A stretch of 31,225 bases of DNA from Roseovarius sp. GTDB taxonomy: Bacteria; Pseudomonadota; Alphaproteobacteria; Rhodobacterales; Rhodobacteraceae. The stretch is taken from NCBI GenBank assembly GCA_021767845.1, contig JAASSQ010000004.1, forward strand, positions 1 to 31,225, read 5' to 3'. Positions within the stretch are counted from its first letter, which is position 1; each line of letters begins with the position of its first letter. Of this stretch, positions 1-7,659 are shown one piece after another. The position numbers were made by a program, and so were the translations under genes. The notes under the pieces are model-generated. The model was given only the letters and a program-made list of their open reading frames with translations, made no database searches and was not told where the DNA came from.

Positions 1-1102
1 AATCGCCATGGCCATCGCGCTGCGCCCCGGCCTGCTGATCGCGGACGAGCCGACCACGGCGCTGGATGTCACGACGCAGGCCGATGTCCTGGCGCTGCTG
101 AAGCGGCTGGTGGCCGAGGACGGGATGGGACTGCTGTTGATCTCGCACGATCTGGGGGTCGTCGCGGGCATGGCCGACCGGATCGTCATCATGCGGCGTG
201 GCGAGGTGGTGGAGCGCGGCACGTTCGGCGCGCTGACCCACCCCTATTCGCGGGCGCTGCTGGCGGCATCGGATCATCTGCCGGACCGCGCGGCGCGGCC
301 GGGGGATGTGCCGCTCTTGCAGGTGCGGGACGTCGTGCGCGACCATCCCGGCCCGCGCCGGGGATGGCTGGGCCGCGCGGCGCCTTTGCGCGCCGTGGAT
401 GGCGTGAGTTTCGAGATCCGCCGCGGCGAAAGCCTGGGGCTGGTGGGCGAGTCGGGCTGCGGGAAATCCACGCTGGCGCGCGCGATCCTCGGGCTGGAAG
501 AGGTGCAGGAAGGTCAGATCCTGCTGGACGGTGCGCCGGTGTTCGACGGGCACCGCGCAAACCGCGCGGTGCGGCGCAAGATGCAGGTGGTGTTCCAGGA
601 CCCCTACGGCAGCTTCAACCCGCGCTGGACCGTGGGCCGCGCGGTGGCCGAGCCGTTCCATTTGCTGAGCGATCCGCCGCGCGGGGCGCGGCGGGACGCC
701 GTCGTGGCCGAGGCGCTGGACAGCGTGGGGCTGAGCGCGGGCGATGCCGGGCGTTATATTCACGAGTTCAGCGGCGGCCAGCGGCAGCGCATCGCGCTGG
801 CCCGCGCGCTCATCATCCGGCCCGATCTGATCGTGCTGGACGAAGCCGTGAGCGCGCTGGACGTGCAGGTGCGGGCCCGGATGCTGGACCTCCTGGCCGA
901 TCTGGGCGACCGGTTCGGCCTGAGCTACCTGTTCATCAGTCACGACCTGGGCGTGGTGCGCAACGTGACCGACCGGGTGCTCGTGATGCGCGCGGGCCGG
1001 ATCGTCGAGGAGGGCGAGACCGGCCGGGTGTTCGCGGCGCCCGAGCATCCCTATACCCGCCGCCTGATCGAGGCGGTGCCGCGCCTGCCGGGGGTGGCGT
1101 GA
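1..1102 (+). CDS. Peptide-type ABC transporter ATP-binding protein, two fused ATPase domains (5' truncated)
   Basis: This gene runs in from before the window; the reading frame is open to the first base, and an internal ATG at 8 is not a credible start because it would cut the first ATPase domain. What remains of domain 1 is the Walker B (LLIADEPTTALD) and H-loop (SHD) region. Domain 2 is complete (numbered from the ATG at 8): Walker A GESGCGKST at about 147-155, Q-loop about 197, signature FSGGQRQR at about 254, Walker B LIVLDE at about 274, H-loop His312. Two fused nucleotide-binding domains followed by the HPYTRRL tail are typical of dipeptide/oligopeptide/microcin C importer ATPases (YejF, GsiA, DppD-DppF fusion type). 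They hydrolyse ATP on the cytoplasmic face to drive peptide import. The substrate cannot be read from the ATPase; permease and binding-protein genes would lie upstream of the window. Its stop overlaps the next start by one base. Confidence 0.9.
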   Translation, partial: IAMAIALRPGLLIADEPTTALDVTTQADVLALLKRLVAEDGMGLLLISHDLGVVAGMADRIVIMRRGEVVERGTFGALTHPYSRALLAASDHLPDRAARPGDVPLLQVRDVVRDHPGPRRGWLGRAAPLRAVDGVSFEIRRGESLGLVGESGCGKSTLARAILGLEEVQEGQILLDGAPVFDGHRANRAVRRKMQVVFQDPYGSFNPRWTVGRAVAEPFHLLSDPPRGARRDAVVAEALDSVGLSAGDAGRYIHEFSGGQRQRIALARALIIRPDLIVLDEAVSALDVQVRARMLDLLADLGDRFGLSYLFISHDLGVVRNVTDRVLVMRAGRIVEEGETGRVFAAPEHPYTRRLIEAVPRLPGVA

Positions 1103-2274
1103 TGGCGGCGCGGCTGGAGATCCCCAACCGGGTTGCGCGCGGGCTTTGGTTGCAAGCGAACGGGCTGGCGGGCGCGCCCACCGGGCCGCTGGACGTGATG
1201 GGCCTGATCCGCAGGCTCGGATTCGTCCAGATCGACACCGTGCGCAATGTCACGCGCGCCCATCACCACATCCTGTGGTCGCGCAACCGCAACTACCGCG
1301 AGGACATGCTGTGGCCGCTGCTGCGCGAGCGGCATCTGTTCGAGCATTTCACGCATGATGCCTCGCTCTTGCCGATGGAGATGCTGCCGTTGTGGCAGCG
1401 GCAGTTCCGGCGGTTGGGCGAGAAGGCGGCACGCAGCGCCTGGCACCGATCGGGGCTTGACCGCGCGGCGTTGGCCGCGATCCGCGATCGTATCGCGCAG
1501 GAGGGGCCGCTTTCGACCCGCGCGTTCGAGACACGAGCCCAGGGCCGCGAGATGTGGGCCCGCCCGCCGCACAAGAAGGCGCTGGAGACCATGTGGTATG
1601 CCGGCGATCTGGCTACCAGCCACCGCGAGAACCTGGTCAAGTTCTACGATCTGGGCGAGCGGGTTTTTCCCGCCGACCTGCTGAAGGGGCCGGCGGATGC
1701 GGCCGCGGTCGATGCGCTGTGCGATGCGGCATTGGATCGGCTGGGGGTTTCGACGACGGGCGAGGTGCAACGGTTCTGGGAGGCGATGAGCGCGGCAGAA
1801 GCACGGGACTGGGCCGAGCGGGCGCGCCCCATCCCGTTGCGCGTGGAAGGGGCCGACGGCATCTGGCGCGAGGCCTGGGGTGCGCGGGACATCGAGGCGC
1901 GGATCGCGGCGCTTGCGGGGCCGGGCGCGGGGATGCGCCTGCTCAACCCGTTCGATCCGGCAATCCGGGATCGCGCGCGGCTGGAGCGGCTGTTCGGCTT
2001 TGCCTATCGCAACGAGATGTTCGTGCCGCCCGAACGGCGGCAGTGGGGGTATTACGTTTATCCGCTGCTCGACCGGGGGCGTTTCGTGGGCCGGGTGGAG
2101 TTGAAGGCGGACCGCGCGCAAGGATGGCTGCGCGTCACGGGTTTCTGGCGCGAACCCGGTGTCCGGTGGAGTGCTGCACGGCACGACCGGCTGGAGGCCG
2201 AGCTTGGCCGCTTCGCGCGGCTGGCGGGGATTGCCTGCGTGGACTGGGCGCTGCCCGAGGGCCGCGGGGCGTAA
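1102..2274 (+). CDS. YcaQ/AlkX-type winged-helix DNA glycosylase
   Basis: A 390-residue protein of the HTH_42 (DUF1006) winged-helix family, which includes Streptomyces AlkZ and E. coli YcaQ (AlkX), glycosylases that unhook DNA interstrand crosslinks and remove bulky alkylated bases. The N-terminal stretch reads FVQIDTVRNVTRAHHHILWS, and its QID is the Gln-hydrophobic-Asp form of the catalytic motif, pointing to the broad-substrate AlkX branch rather than the Gln-x-Gln AlkZ branch. Length and the C-terminal block (NPFDPAIRDRARLERLFGF) match the family. The start is the ATG in TGATG overlapping the stop of the ABC ATPase, so the two are probably translated together; a functional link is not obvious. 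It ends 3 bases from the convergent kpsF-like gene. Family placement is secure; substrate range is inference. Confidence 0.88.
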   Translation: MAARLEIPNRVARGLWLQANGLAGAPTGPLDVMGLIRRLGFVQIDTVRNVTRAHHHILWSRNRNYREDMLWPLLRERHLFEHFTHDASLLPMEMLPLWQRQFRRLGEKAARSAWHRSGLDRAALAAIRDRIAQEGPLSTRAFETRAQGREMWARPPHKKALETMWYAGDLATSHRENLVKFYDLGERVFPADLLKGPADAAAVDALCDAALDRLGVSTTGEVQRFWEAMSAAEARDWAERARPIPLRVEGADGIWREAWGARDIEARIAALAGPGAGMRLLNPFDPAIRDRARLERLFGFAYRNEMFVPPERRQWGYYVYPLLDRGRFVGRVELKADRAQGWLRVTGFWREPGVRWSAARHDRLEAELGRFARLAGIACVDWALPEGRGA

Positions 2275-2277
2275 GGC

Positions 2278-3237
2278 TCAGGCGACGCCCGCGCGCAGGG
2301 CGTCGTGGATATGGACCAGCCCGCGCAGCGCGCCGTCCTCGTCCACGGCGAACAGCGCACTGATCTTGTTGGCGTTCATCACGCCGAGCGCTTCGGACAG
2401 GAGCGCATCGGGGGAAATCGTGCGCGGGCCGCGCGTGGCCACTTCGCCGGCGCGGCGTTCCATCAGGGTGTCGAGGTTGCGGCGCAGGTCGCCGTCGGTG
2501 ATGACGCCGGTCAACTTGCCGTTCTCGACGATCGCCGCGACGCCGAAACCCTTGGCCGTCATTTCCAGCAGGGTGTCGCCCATCGCCGTGTCCTCGGCCA
2601 CGATGGGCAGTTCGGCCCCGGTATGCATGACCGACGAAACCTTGAGCAGTTGCGCCCCGAGCGTGCCGCCGGGGTGGAAGGCCAGGAAATTCTCGCGCTC
2701 GAACCCGCGCAGCCGCATCAGTGCCACGGCCAGCGCATCGCCAAGCGCCATGGTGAGCGTTGTCGATGTGGTGGGCGCCATGCCGATGGCGCAGGCCTCG
2801 GGAGCGTCGGGCAGGGCCAGAAGGTGATCGGATTGCGTGCCGAGCGTGCTGTCGGCGCGCTTGGTGATCCCGATGAGCGGGATCGAGAAGCGCCTTGTGT
2901 GGGCGATGATGTCGGCCAGTTCGCGGGTTTCGCCCGAGTTCGAGATCAGGATCACCGCATCTTGCGCGGTGATCATGCCAAGGTCGCCGTGGCTGGCCTC
3001 TCCGGGATGGACATACTGGGCGGGGGTTCCGGTGCTGGCCATCGTGGCGGCGATCTTGGCCGCGACATGGCCCGATTTGCCCATGCCCGACACGATCACA
3101 CGGCCCGGCACATCAAGAAGCAGGCCCACCACCTGATCGAAGGCGGGGGGCAGCGCATCGCGCAGCGTTTCGAGCGCATCGCGCTCGATCGCCAGCACGT
3201 CACGGGCGATGTCGGTGGGGCGGGGCGTGGATGTCAT
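2278..3237 (-). CDS. KpsF/GutQ-family D-arabinose-5-phosphate isomerase
   Basis: A 319-residue cytoplasmic enzyme that interconverts D-ribulose 5-phosphate and D-arabinose 5-phosphate, the precursor of Kdo in the LPS inner core. It has an N-terminal SIS sugar-isomerase domain (about 45-180) with GMGKSG at 51-56, the block HPGEASHGDLG at 77-87 and SNSGET at 99-104, then FHPGGTLG and a pair of CBS domains to the C-terminus. This is the full KdsD/KpsF/GutQ layout. The frame stays open far upstream, but the start MTSTPRPTDIARDVLAIE fits the family, and GGAG lies about 9 bases before it. It stands alone, convergent with the glycosylase and divergent from the MFS gene. KdsD, KpsF and GutQ paralogues cannot be told apart from sequence alone, so no symbol is given. 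Confidence 0.93.
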   Translation of the reverse strand: MTSTPRPTDIARDVLAIERDALETLRDALPPAFDQVVGLLLDVPGRVIVSGMGKSGHVAAKIAATMASTGTPAQYVHPGEASHGDLGMITAQDAVILISNSGETRELADIIAHTRRFSIPLIGITKRADSTLGTQSDHLLALPDAPEACAIGMAPTTSTTLTMALGDALAVALMRLRGFERENFLAFHPGGTLGAQLLKVSSVMHTGAELPIVAEDTAMGDTLLEMTAKGFGVAAIVENGKLTGVITDGDLRRNLDTLMERRAGEVATRGPRTISPDALLSEALGVMNANKISALFAVDEDGALRGLVHIHDALRAGVA

Positions 3238-3348
3238 GGGCCGGCTCCGGTTGGACTGTGCGCGGTGATAGCGCGGGTGCGCATCGAGGCCAAGCCCTGC
3301 CGGAAATGACGCTGGCGGAGGGCGGCGCGGCCCACTAACGTCGCGGCC

Positions 3349-4569
3349 ATGGACGAGGCCGATCTTCTGGACAGCCGCTACGCCTGGACAAGGCTTGCCA
3401 TCTCGCTTGTCATCGCGACGGTCGGGAACGTGGGGATGTGGGCGATCATCGTCATCATGCCCGCCGTTCAGGCCGAATTCGGGGTGGACCGGGCCGATGC
3501 GTCGCTGCCCTATACGCTGACGATGGTGGGCTTTGCCGCCGGAAACCTGCTGATCGGGCGGATCGTGGACCGGTTCGGTGTCACCGCGGCGCTGAGCGGG
3601 GCGGCGGTGATGATCGGGGCGGCGACAGCATTGGCGGCGCTGAGCCCGTCGGTGTTGGTCCTGTCGATGCTGCAGATGGTGATCGGGTTCGGCACGGCGG
3701 CCAGTTTCGGGCCGCTGATCGCGGATGTGTCGCTGTGGTTCCTGAAGCGGCGCGGCATCGCGGTGGCGATCACGGCCAGCGGCAATTACCTGTCGGGGGC
3801 GATCTGGCCGATCATCCTGTCGGGCGTGCTGGCCGATCAGGGCTGGCGCGCGGTCTACCTGGTGCTGGCGGTGGTCACGGTCGTGGCGATGCTGCCGCTG
3901 GCGTTGCTGTTGCGGCGGCGTGTGCCGCTGGCCGCGCGGGCACGCGCCGATGCCGCGTCGAACCTGCGCGCGAACGCCGCCGGGTTCGCGCCGCGCACCC
4001 TGATGGTGATGCTGGGCGCGGCCGGCGTGGGCTGTTGCGTGGCGATGTCGATGCCGCAGGTCCATATCGTCAGCCTGTGCGTCGATCTGGGCTATGGCCC
4101 GGCCGTGGGCGGGCAGATGCTGTCGCTCATGCTGCTGGGGGGCGTGGCCTCGCGGCTGGTGTCGGGGCTGCTGGCGGACCGGCTGGGCGGTGTTCTGACC
4201 CTGCTGATCGGATCGGCGCTGCAATGCATCGCGCTGTTTCTTTACCTGCCGTCGGGCGGGCTGGTGTCTCTTTACACCGTCAGCCTGATCTTCGGGCTGG
4301 CGCAGGGCGGGATCGTGCCCAGCTATGCGCTGGTCGTGCGGGAATACATGCCCAGCCAGGAGGCCGGGCGGCGCGTGGGTTTCGTGATGATGGCGACCAT
4401 CGTGGGCATGGCGCTTGGCGGCTGGATGTCGGGTTGGATCTACGATGTGACCGGCGGATACCGGATGGCGTTCATCAACGGGATCGTGTGGAATTTCCTG
4501 AATATCGGGATCATGGTGCTGATCCTGATGCGGACGCGGCCGCGCAAACCCGCCGCCGTTCCCGCCTGA
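3349..4569 (+). CDS. MFS transporter, 12-helix type
   Basis: A 406-residue integral inner-membrane protein with about twelve hydrophobic segments. After the second helix comes the family loop motif GNLLIGRIVDRFG, and a similar motif (LVSGLLADRLGG) follows helix 8, which supports two six-helix halves. The length is normal for the major facilitator superfamily. The general look resembles the oxalate/formate antiporter and monocarboxylate branch, but substrate cannot be predicted. The start ATG (MDEADLLDSRYAWTRLAIS) places a short cytoplasmic N-terminus before helix 1; no strong Shine-Dalgarno is visible. It is a single gene, diverging from the KpsF-like gene across about 110 bases and converging on the TrhO-like gene. 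Confidence 0.88.
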   Translation: MDEADLLDSRYAWTRLAISLVIATVGNVGMWAIIVIMPAVQAEFGVDRADASLPYTLTMVGFAAGNLLIGRIVDRFGVTAALSGAAVMIGAATALAALSPSVLVLSMLQMVIGFGTAASFGPLIADVSLWFLKRRGIAVAITASGNYLSGAIWPIILSGVLADQGWRAVYLVLAVVTVVAMLPLALLLRRRVPLAARARADAASNLRANAAGFAPRTLMVMLGAAGVGCCVAMSMPQVHIVSLCVDLGYGPAVGGQMLSLMLLGGVASRLVSGLLADRLGGVLTLLIGSALQCIALFLYLPSGGLVSLYTVSLIFGLAQGGIVPSYALVVREYMPSQEAGRRVGFVMMATIVGMALGGWMSGWIYDVTGGYRMAFINGIVWNFLNIGIMVLILMRTRPRKPAAVPA

Positions 4570-4575
4570 GCCTGT

Positions 4576-4592
4576 CGGCCCGTGCGGGGCCG
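4576..4592. terminator. Hairpin between convergent MFS and TrhO-like genes
   Basis: CGGCCC and GGGCCG form a perfect 6-bp stem around a 5-base loop in the 28-base gap between two converging genes. There is no T-run on either side, so if it stops transcription it may do so weakly or only protect 3' ends. Confidence 0.35.
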
Positions 4593-4597
4593 CGTGA

Positions 4598-5512
4598 TCA
4601 TCCTTCGTGCACGATCTTGATATGGCGCTCGCCACGGGCCTCGGCCAGGGCGATCTGTTTCTGCCGTTCGCGGAAGCGGGCCTTGTCGTCCTCGGAGGTT
4701 TCCGCAATGCACTGGTGGCAGGACACGCCGTGCTCGTATTCCGGGCGCTCCATGTCCTGCGGCAGGATCGGGCGGCGGCAGGCATAGCACAATTCATGCG
4801 GCCCCTCGCGCAGCCCGTGCCCGACCGACACCCGACCGTCGAAGACGAAGCACTCGCCCTGCCAGGTGCTTTCTTCCTCGGGCACCTCTTCGAGATATTT
4901 CAGGATGCCGCCCTTGAGGTGATAGACCTCGGGCACGCCCTGACCCAGAAGATAATTCGTGGATTTCTCGCAACGGATGCCGCCGGTGCAGAACATCGCG
5001 ATGCGCTTGTTGTGGAAGCGATCCTTGTTGGCTTCCCACCAGGCGGGGAAATCGCGGAAGCTGTCGGTTTGCGGGTCGATCGCGCCTTCGAAGGTGCCGA
5101 TCGCCACCTCGTAATCGTTGCGGGTGTCGATCACCGCCACGTCGGGGCTGCGGATCAGGTCGTTCCAGTCCTCGGGCTCGACATAGTGGCCGACGCGCGC
5201 ACGCGGGTCCACGTCGGGCTGGCCCATCGTCACGATCTCGCGTTTCAGCCGAACCTTGAGGCGGCGGAAGGGCTGGTCGGCGCTGCTGCTTTCCTTCCAT
5301 TCGAGATCGGCGCAGCCGGGCAGCGCGCGGATATGCGCCAGAACCGCGTCGATCCCGGCGCGAGGCCCGGCGATGGTGCCGTTGATCCCCTCATGCGCCA
5401 GCAGCAGGGACCCCGAGATGCCCTGCGCCTGGCACAGGTCGAACAGCGGGCCGCGAAGCGCGGCCGGATCGTCGAAGCGGGTGAAGTGATAGAGCGCGGC
5501 GATCGTATACAT
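4598..5512 (-). CDS. trhO: TrhO-type rhodanese: tRNA uridine(34) hydroxylase (UPF0176/YceA family)
   Basis: A 304-residue cytoplasmic protein. The E. coli family member TrhO (YceA) hydroxylates uridine 34 of certain tRNAs in an oxygen-dependent manner, the first step toward (carboxy)methoxyuridine. Visible features are the start MYTIAALYHFTRF, an N-terminal alpha/beta domain with HEGINGT (40-46), a rhodanese domain with the signature CTGGIRCEKS (active Cys175, second Cys181), and a C-terminal zinc-ribbon-like pair C242-x2-C245 and C265-x2-C268. An alternative start 12 bases upstream (position 5524) adds MSRR; neither has a good Shine-Dalgarno, and the family usually begins at the MYTI position. 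It is divergent from pncA. Confidence 0.92.
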   Translation of the reverse strand: MYTIAALYHFTRFDDPAALRGPLFDLCQAQGISGSLLLAHEGINGTIAGPRAGIDAVLAHIRALPGCADLEWKESSSADQPFRRLKVRLKREIVTMGQPDVDPRARVGHYVEPEDWNDLIRSPDVAVIDTRNDYEVAIGTFEGAIDPQTDSFRDFPAWWEANKDRFHNKRIAMFCTGGIRCEKSTNYLLGQGVPEVYHLKGGILKYLEEVPEEESTWQGECFVFDGRVSVGHGLREGPHELCYACRRPILPQDMERPEYEHGVSCHQCIAETSEDDKARFRERQKQIALAEARGERHIKIVHEG

Positions 5513-5623
5513 GCGCCGCGACATAAGCGGCGGCGCGCGTTCAGGCAAGTGGACAAAGGGACGCCGTTGACGCAAGTTGGCGCCCTGCCTACCCATTGGG
5601 GCAACGAAAGAAGGAGGCCCGAG

Positions 5624-6220
5624 ATGACCCAAGCCCTGATCGTGATCGACGTGCAAAACGATTTCTGCCCCGGCGGCGCACTGGCCGTGGAAGAGGGCGA
5701 CAGGATCGTGCCGGGCATCAACGCGCTGATGGACGAGTTCGGGGCGGTGATCCTGACGCAGGATTGGCACCCGGCCGGCCATTCCTCGTTCGCGTCCAGC
5801 CACGAGGGCAAGGCGCCCTTCGACATGATCGAGATGCCCTATGGCCCGCAGGCTCTGTGGCCGGATCATTGCGTGCAGGGCAGCGACGGCGCCGCGTTCC
5901 ATCCCGACCTTCGCACCGATCGCGCCGACATGATCCTGCGCAAGGGCTATCGCGCGGGGATCGACAGCTATTCGGCGTTCTTCGAAAACGACCACCGCAC
6001 CCCCACCGGCCTGCACGGCTATCTGCAGGAGCGCGGCATCACGGACCTGACGATGGTAGGGCTGGCGACGGATTTCTGCGTCAGCTACTCGGCCCTGGAC
6101 GGCGCGAAGCTGGGCTATGACGTGGTGGTGCGCGAGGGGCTGTGCCAAGCGATCAACCTGGACGGATCGCTGGAAGCGGCGATCGACGGGATGAAGGATG
6201 CCGGCGTTCGGATCGCCTGA
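5624..6220 (+). CDS. pncA: Nicotinamidase
   Basis: A 198-residue cysteine hydrolase that converts nicotinamide to nicotinate and ammonia in NAD salvage. The catalytic triad is visible as Asp9 (LIVIDVQNDF), Lys107 (ILRKGY) and Cys152 (ATDFCV), with metal ligands Asp47 and His49 in QDWHPAGH, His53 nearby, and probably His82 (PDHCVQG). Length is normal. AGGAGG lies 6 bases before the ATG. It is the first gene of a three-gene run; the next ATG is 3 bases after its stop. A TTGACG at 5567-5572 could be a -35 element but no good -10 follows, so the promoter is not annotated. Confidence 0.95.
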   Translation: MTQALIVIDVQNDFCPGGALAVEEGDRIVPGINALMDEFGAVILTQDWHPAGHSSFASSHEGKAPFDMIEMPYGPQALWPDHCVQGSDGAAFHPDLRTDRADMILRKGYRAGIDSYSAFFENDHRTPTGLHGYLQERGITDLTMVGLATDFCVSYSALDGAKLGYDVVVREGLCQAINLDGSLEAAIDGMKDAGVRIA

Positions 6221-6223
6221 GCG

Positions 6224-6811
6224 ATGTCCGATCTGGTTCCCCGGATCGAAGAGTGCCGTGTGTGCGCCGACCGTTTTGCCCGGACCGCGACGGGACATGC
6301 GCCGCGCCCGGTGGTGTGGTTCCGCCCCGAGGCGCGCATCCTGATCGCGGGGCAGGCGCCGGGGATGCGGGTGCACAAATCGGGCCGGCCGTTTGACGAC
6401 CCCTCGGGCGACCGTCTGCGCGACTGGCTGGGGATTGACAAGGCCACCTTTTACGACATGTCGCGGGTGGCCATCGTGCCGATGGCTTTCTGTTTTCCGG
6501 GCTATGATGCCAAGGGCAGCGACCTGCCGCCGCCGAAGATCTGCGGGCAGACCTGGCACAACCGGGTGATGGCCGCGCTCGAGCGAGTGGAATTGTCGGT
6601 GATCGTGGGCGGCTATGCGCAACGCTATCACATGGGCGTGCGCGGCGGAGTGACGGAGACGGTTGCGGGCTGGCGGGACCATGCGCCGCGCCTGTTTCCC
6701 TTGCCGCACCCGTCTTGGCGCAATACCGCATGGCTCAGGCGCAACCCTTGGTTCGAAACCGACCTGCTGCCGGTTTTGCGCGCCCGTGTGCAAGAGGTGC
6801 TGGATGGCTGA
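6224..6811 (+). CDS. Uracil-DNA glycosylase superfamily protein, probable Fe-S type
   Basis: A 195-residue member of the UDG superfamily, whose enzymes excise uracil or related damaged bases from DNA. Motif 1 reads GQAPGMRVHKSGRPF (43-57), and motif 2 is LPHPSWRN (160-167) followed by NPWFE. Four cysteines at 11, 14, 90 and 107 have a C-x2-C-x75-C-x16-C spacing like the 4Fe-4S ligands of family 4 and related UDGs. Motif 1 carries Gln where family 4 usually has Glu (GEAPG), so it may be a distinct subgroup. It starts 3 bases after pncA and overlaps the next gene by 8 bases, so the three are probably co-transcribed. Confidence 0.82.
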   Translation: MSDLVPRIEECRVCADRFARTATGHAPRPVVWFRPEARILIAGQAPGMRVHKSGRPFDDPSGDRLRDWLGIDKATFYDMSRVAIVPMAFCFPGYDAKGSDLPPPKICGQTWHNRVMAALERVELSVIVGGYAQRYHMGVRGGVTETVAGWRDHAPRLFPLPHPSWRNTAWLRRNPWFETDLLPVLRARVQEVLDG

Positions 6812-7595
6812 CGAGACTTTCCTGGACAGGGCCCATGCGGCGATGGAGGCCGCGCCCGAGGACGCGCAGGCGCGGCTGCGGTTCTACGAGGCCTTGGCGG
6901 GCTGCGAGCTGTTCCTGTTGCTCGAGGCCGAACCGGAGGGCGAGGCGATCACGCCGCGCAGCTTCGAGGTGGAGGGGCAGTCCTTCGTTCTGGCGTTCGA
7001 CCGAGAGGCGCGCCTGGCCGAGTTCGCGGGCGGGCCTGCGCCCTATGCCGCGCTGTCGGGGCGGTCGGTGGCCGAGGTGTTGGCGCACGAGGGGCTGGGC
7101 CTTGGCGTGAACCTCGATGTCGCGCCATCGGCGATCCTGCTGCCGCCCGAGGCGGTCGCGTGGCTGGCCGGGATGGTGTCGGAGGCGCCCGACGAGATCG
7201 AGGCGAAGCCCGAGTCGTTCCTTGCGCCGACCGGACTGCCCGAAAGCCTGCTGGCCGCGCTGGATGCCCGGCTGGCCGCGGCGGGGGGATTGGCCGACCT
7301 CGCCTACCTGGCTGGGGTCACCTATGAGGGCGGCGCGCAGGGCCACATGCTGGCCTTCGTGGATGCGGTGCCGGGGGCCGAGGATGCCTTGGCGCGCGCG
7401 GTGTCGGACGTGTTGGGATTTTCCGGGCTGGAGGCCGCGGCGCTGGACGTGGCGTTCTTTCGCGCCTCGGATCCGGTGGCGGCGCGGCTGGCGCGGGTGG
7501 GCCTGCGGTTCGATCTGCCGAAACCGCAGGCACCCGTGGCGGAGCTCGGCGCCGCGCCGGGCATGGACCCCGACCGTCCGCCGCGCTTGAAATGA
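6804..7595 (+). CDS. SseB-family protein
   Basis: A 263-residue acidic protein with no signal peptide. The first ~120 residues fit the SseB N-terminal domain (FYEALAGCELFLLLEAEPEG; later FEVEGQSFVLAFDREARLAEFAG). That fold is found in many bacterial proteins whose general role is not settled; the C-terminal part (about 150-240) is compatible with the SseB C-terminal domain. AGAGGTG lies just before the ATG, inside the end of the preceding gene. It is the last gene of the pncA run and is followed by a strong hairpin. No catalytic residues can be named. Confidence 0.75.
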   Translation: MADETFLDRAHAAMEAAPEDAQARLRFYEALAGCELFLLLEAEPEGEAITPRSFEVEGQSFVLAFDREARLAEFAGGPAPYAALSGRSVAEVLAHEGLGLGVNLDVAPSAILLPPEAVAWLAGMVSEAPDEIEAKPESFLAPTGLPESLLAALDARLAAAGGLADLAYLAGVTYEGGAQGHMLAFVDAVPGAEDALARAVSDVLGFSGLEAAALDVAFFRASDPVAARLARVGLRFDLPKPQAPVAELGAAPGMDPDRPPRLK

Positions 7596-7606
7596 CCCGT
7601 CCCGCG

Positions 7607-7657
7607 CCGGGGGACGCTGTCCCCCGGACCCCCTGAGGTATTTCGAGCCAGATGAAG
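7607..7657 (+). repeat. Rhodobacterales-type extragenic hairpin element
   Basis: CCGGGGGA and TCCCCCGG form a perfect 8-bp stem around the loop CGCTG (7607-7627). The trailing sequence includes CCCCTGAGGTATTTCGAGCC and then AGATGAAG. From memory, this GC hairpin plus GAGGTATTT...AGATGAAG tail is a very common intergenic element in Rhodobacteraceae genomes. Here it sits in the gap between the convergent SseB-like and 2-hydroxyacid dehydrogenase genes and may end transcription. Only one copy is in this window. Confidence 0.6.
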
Positions 7658-7659
7658 GG

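Noticed and set aside
3238..4797. Upstream extension of the KpsF-like frame to 839 codons
   Set aside because: The added part is antisense to the MFS gene and is Arg/His/Gln/Pro low-complexity sequence; the family start at 3237 has a ribosome site.
5567..5595. Promoter for pncA (TTGACG at 5567)
   Set aside because: The -35 is good, but no acceptable -10 lies 16-18 bases downstream.
5525..6793. Upstream extension of the TrhO-like frame over pncA and the UDG gene
   Set aside because: It is antisense to two clear genes and has no homology-like content; it is open only because of GC bias.
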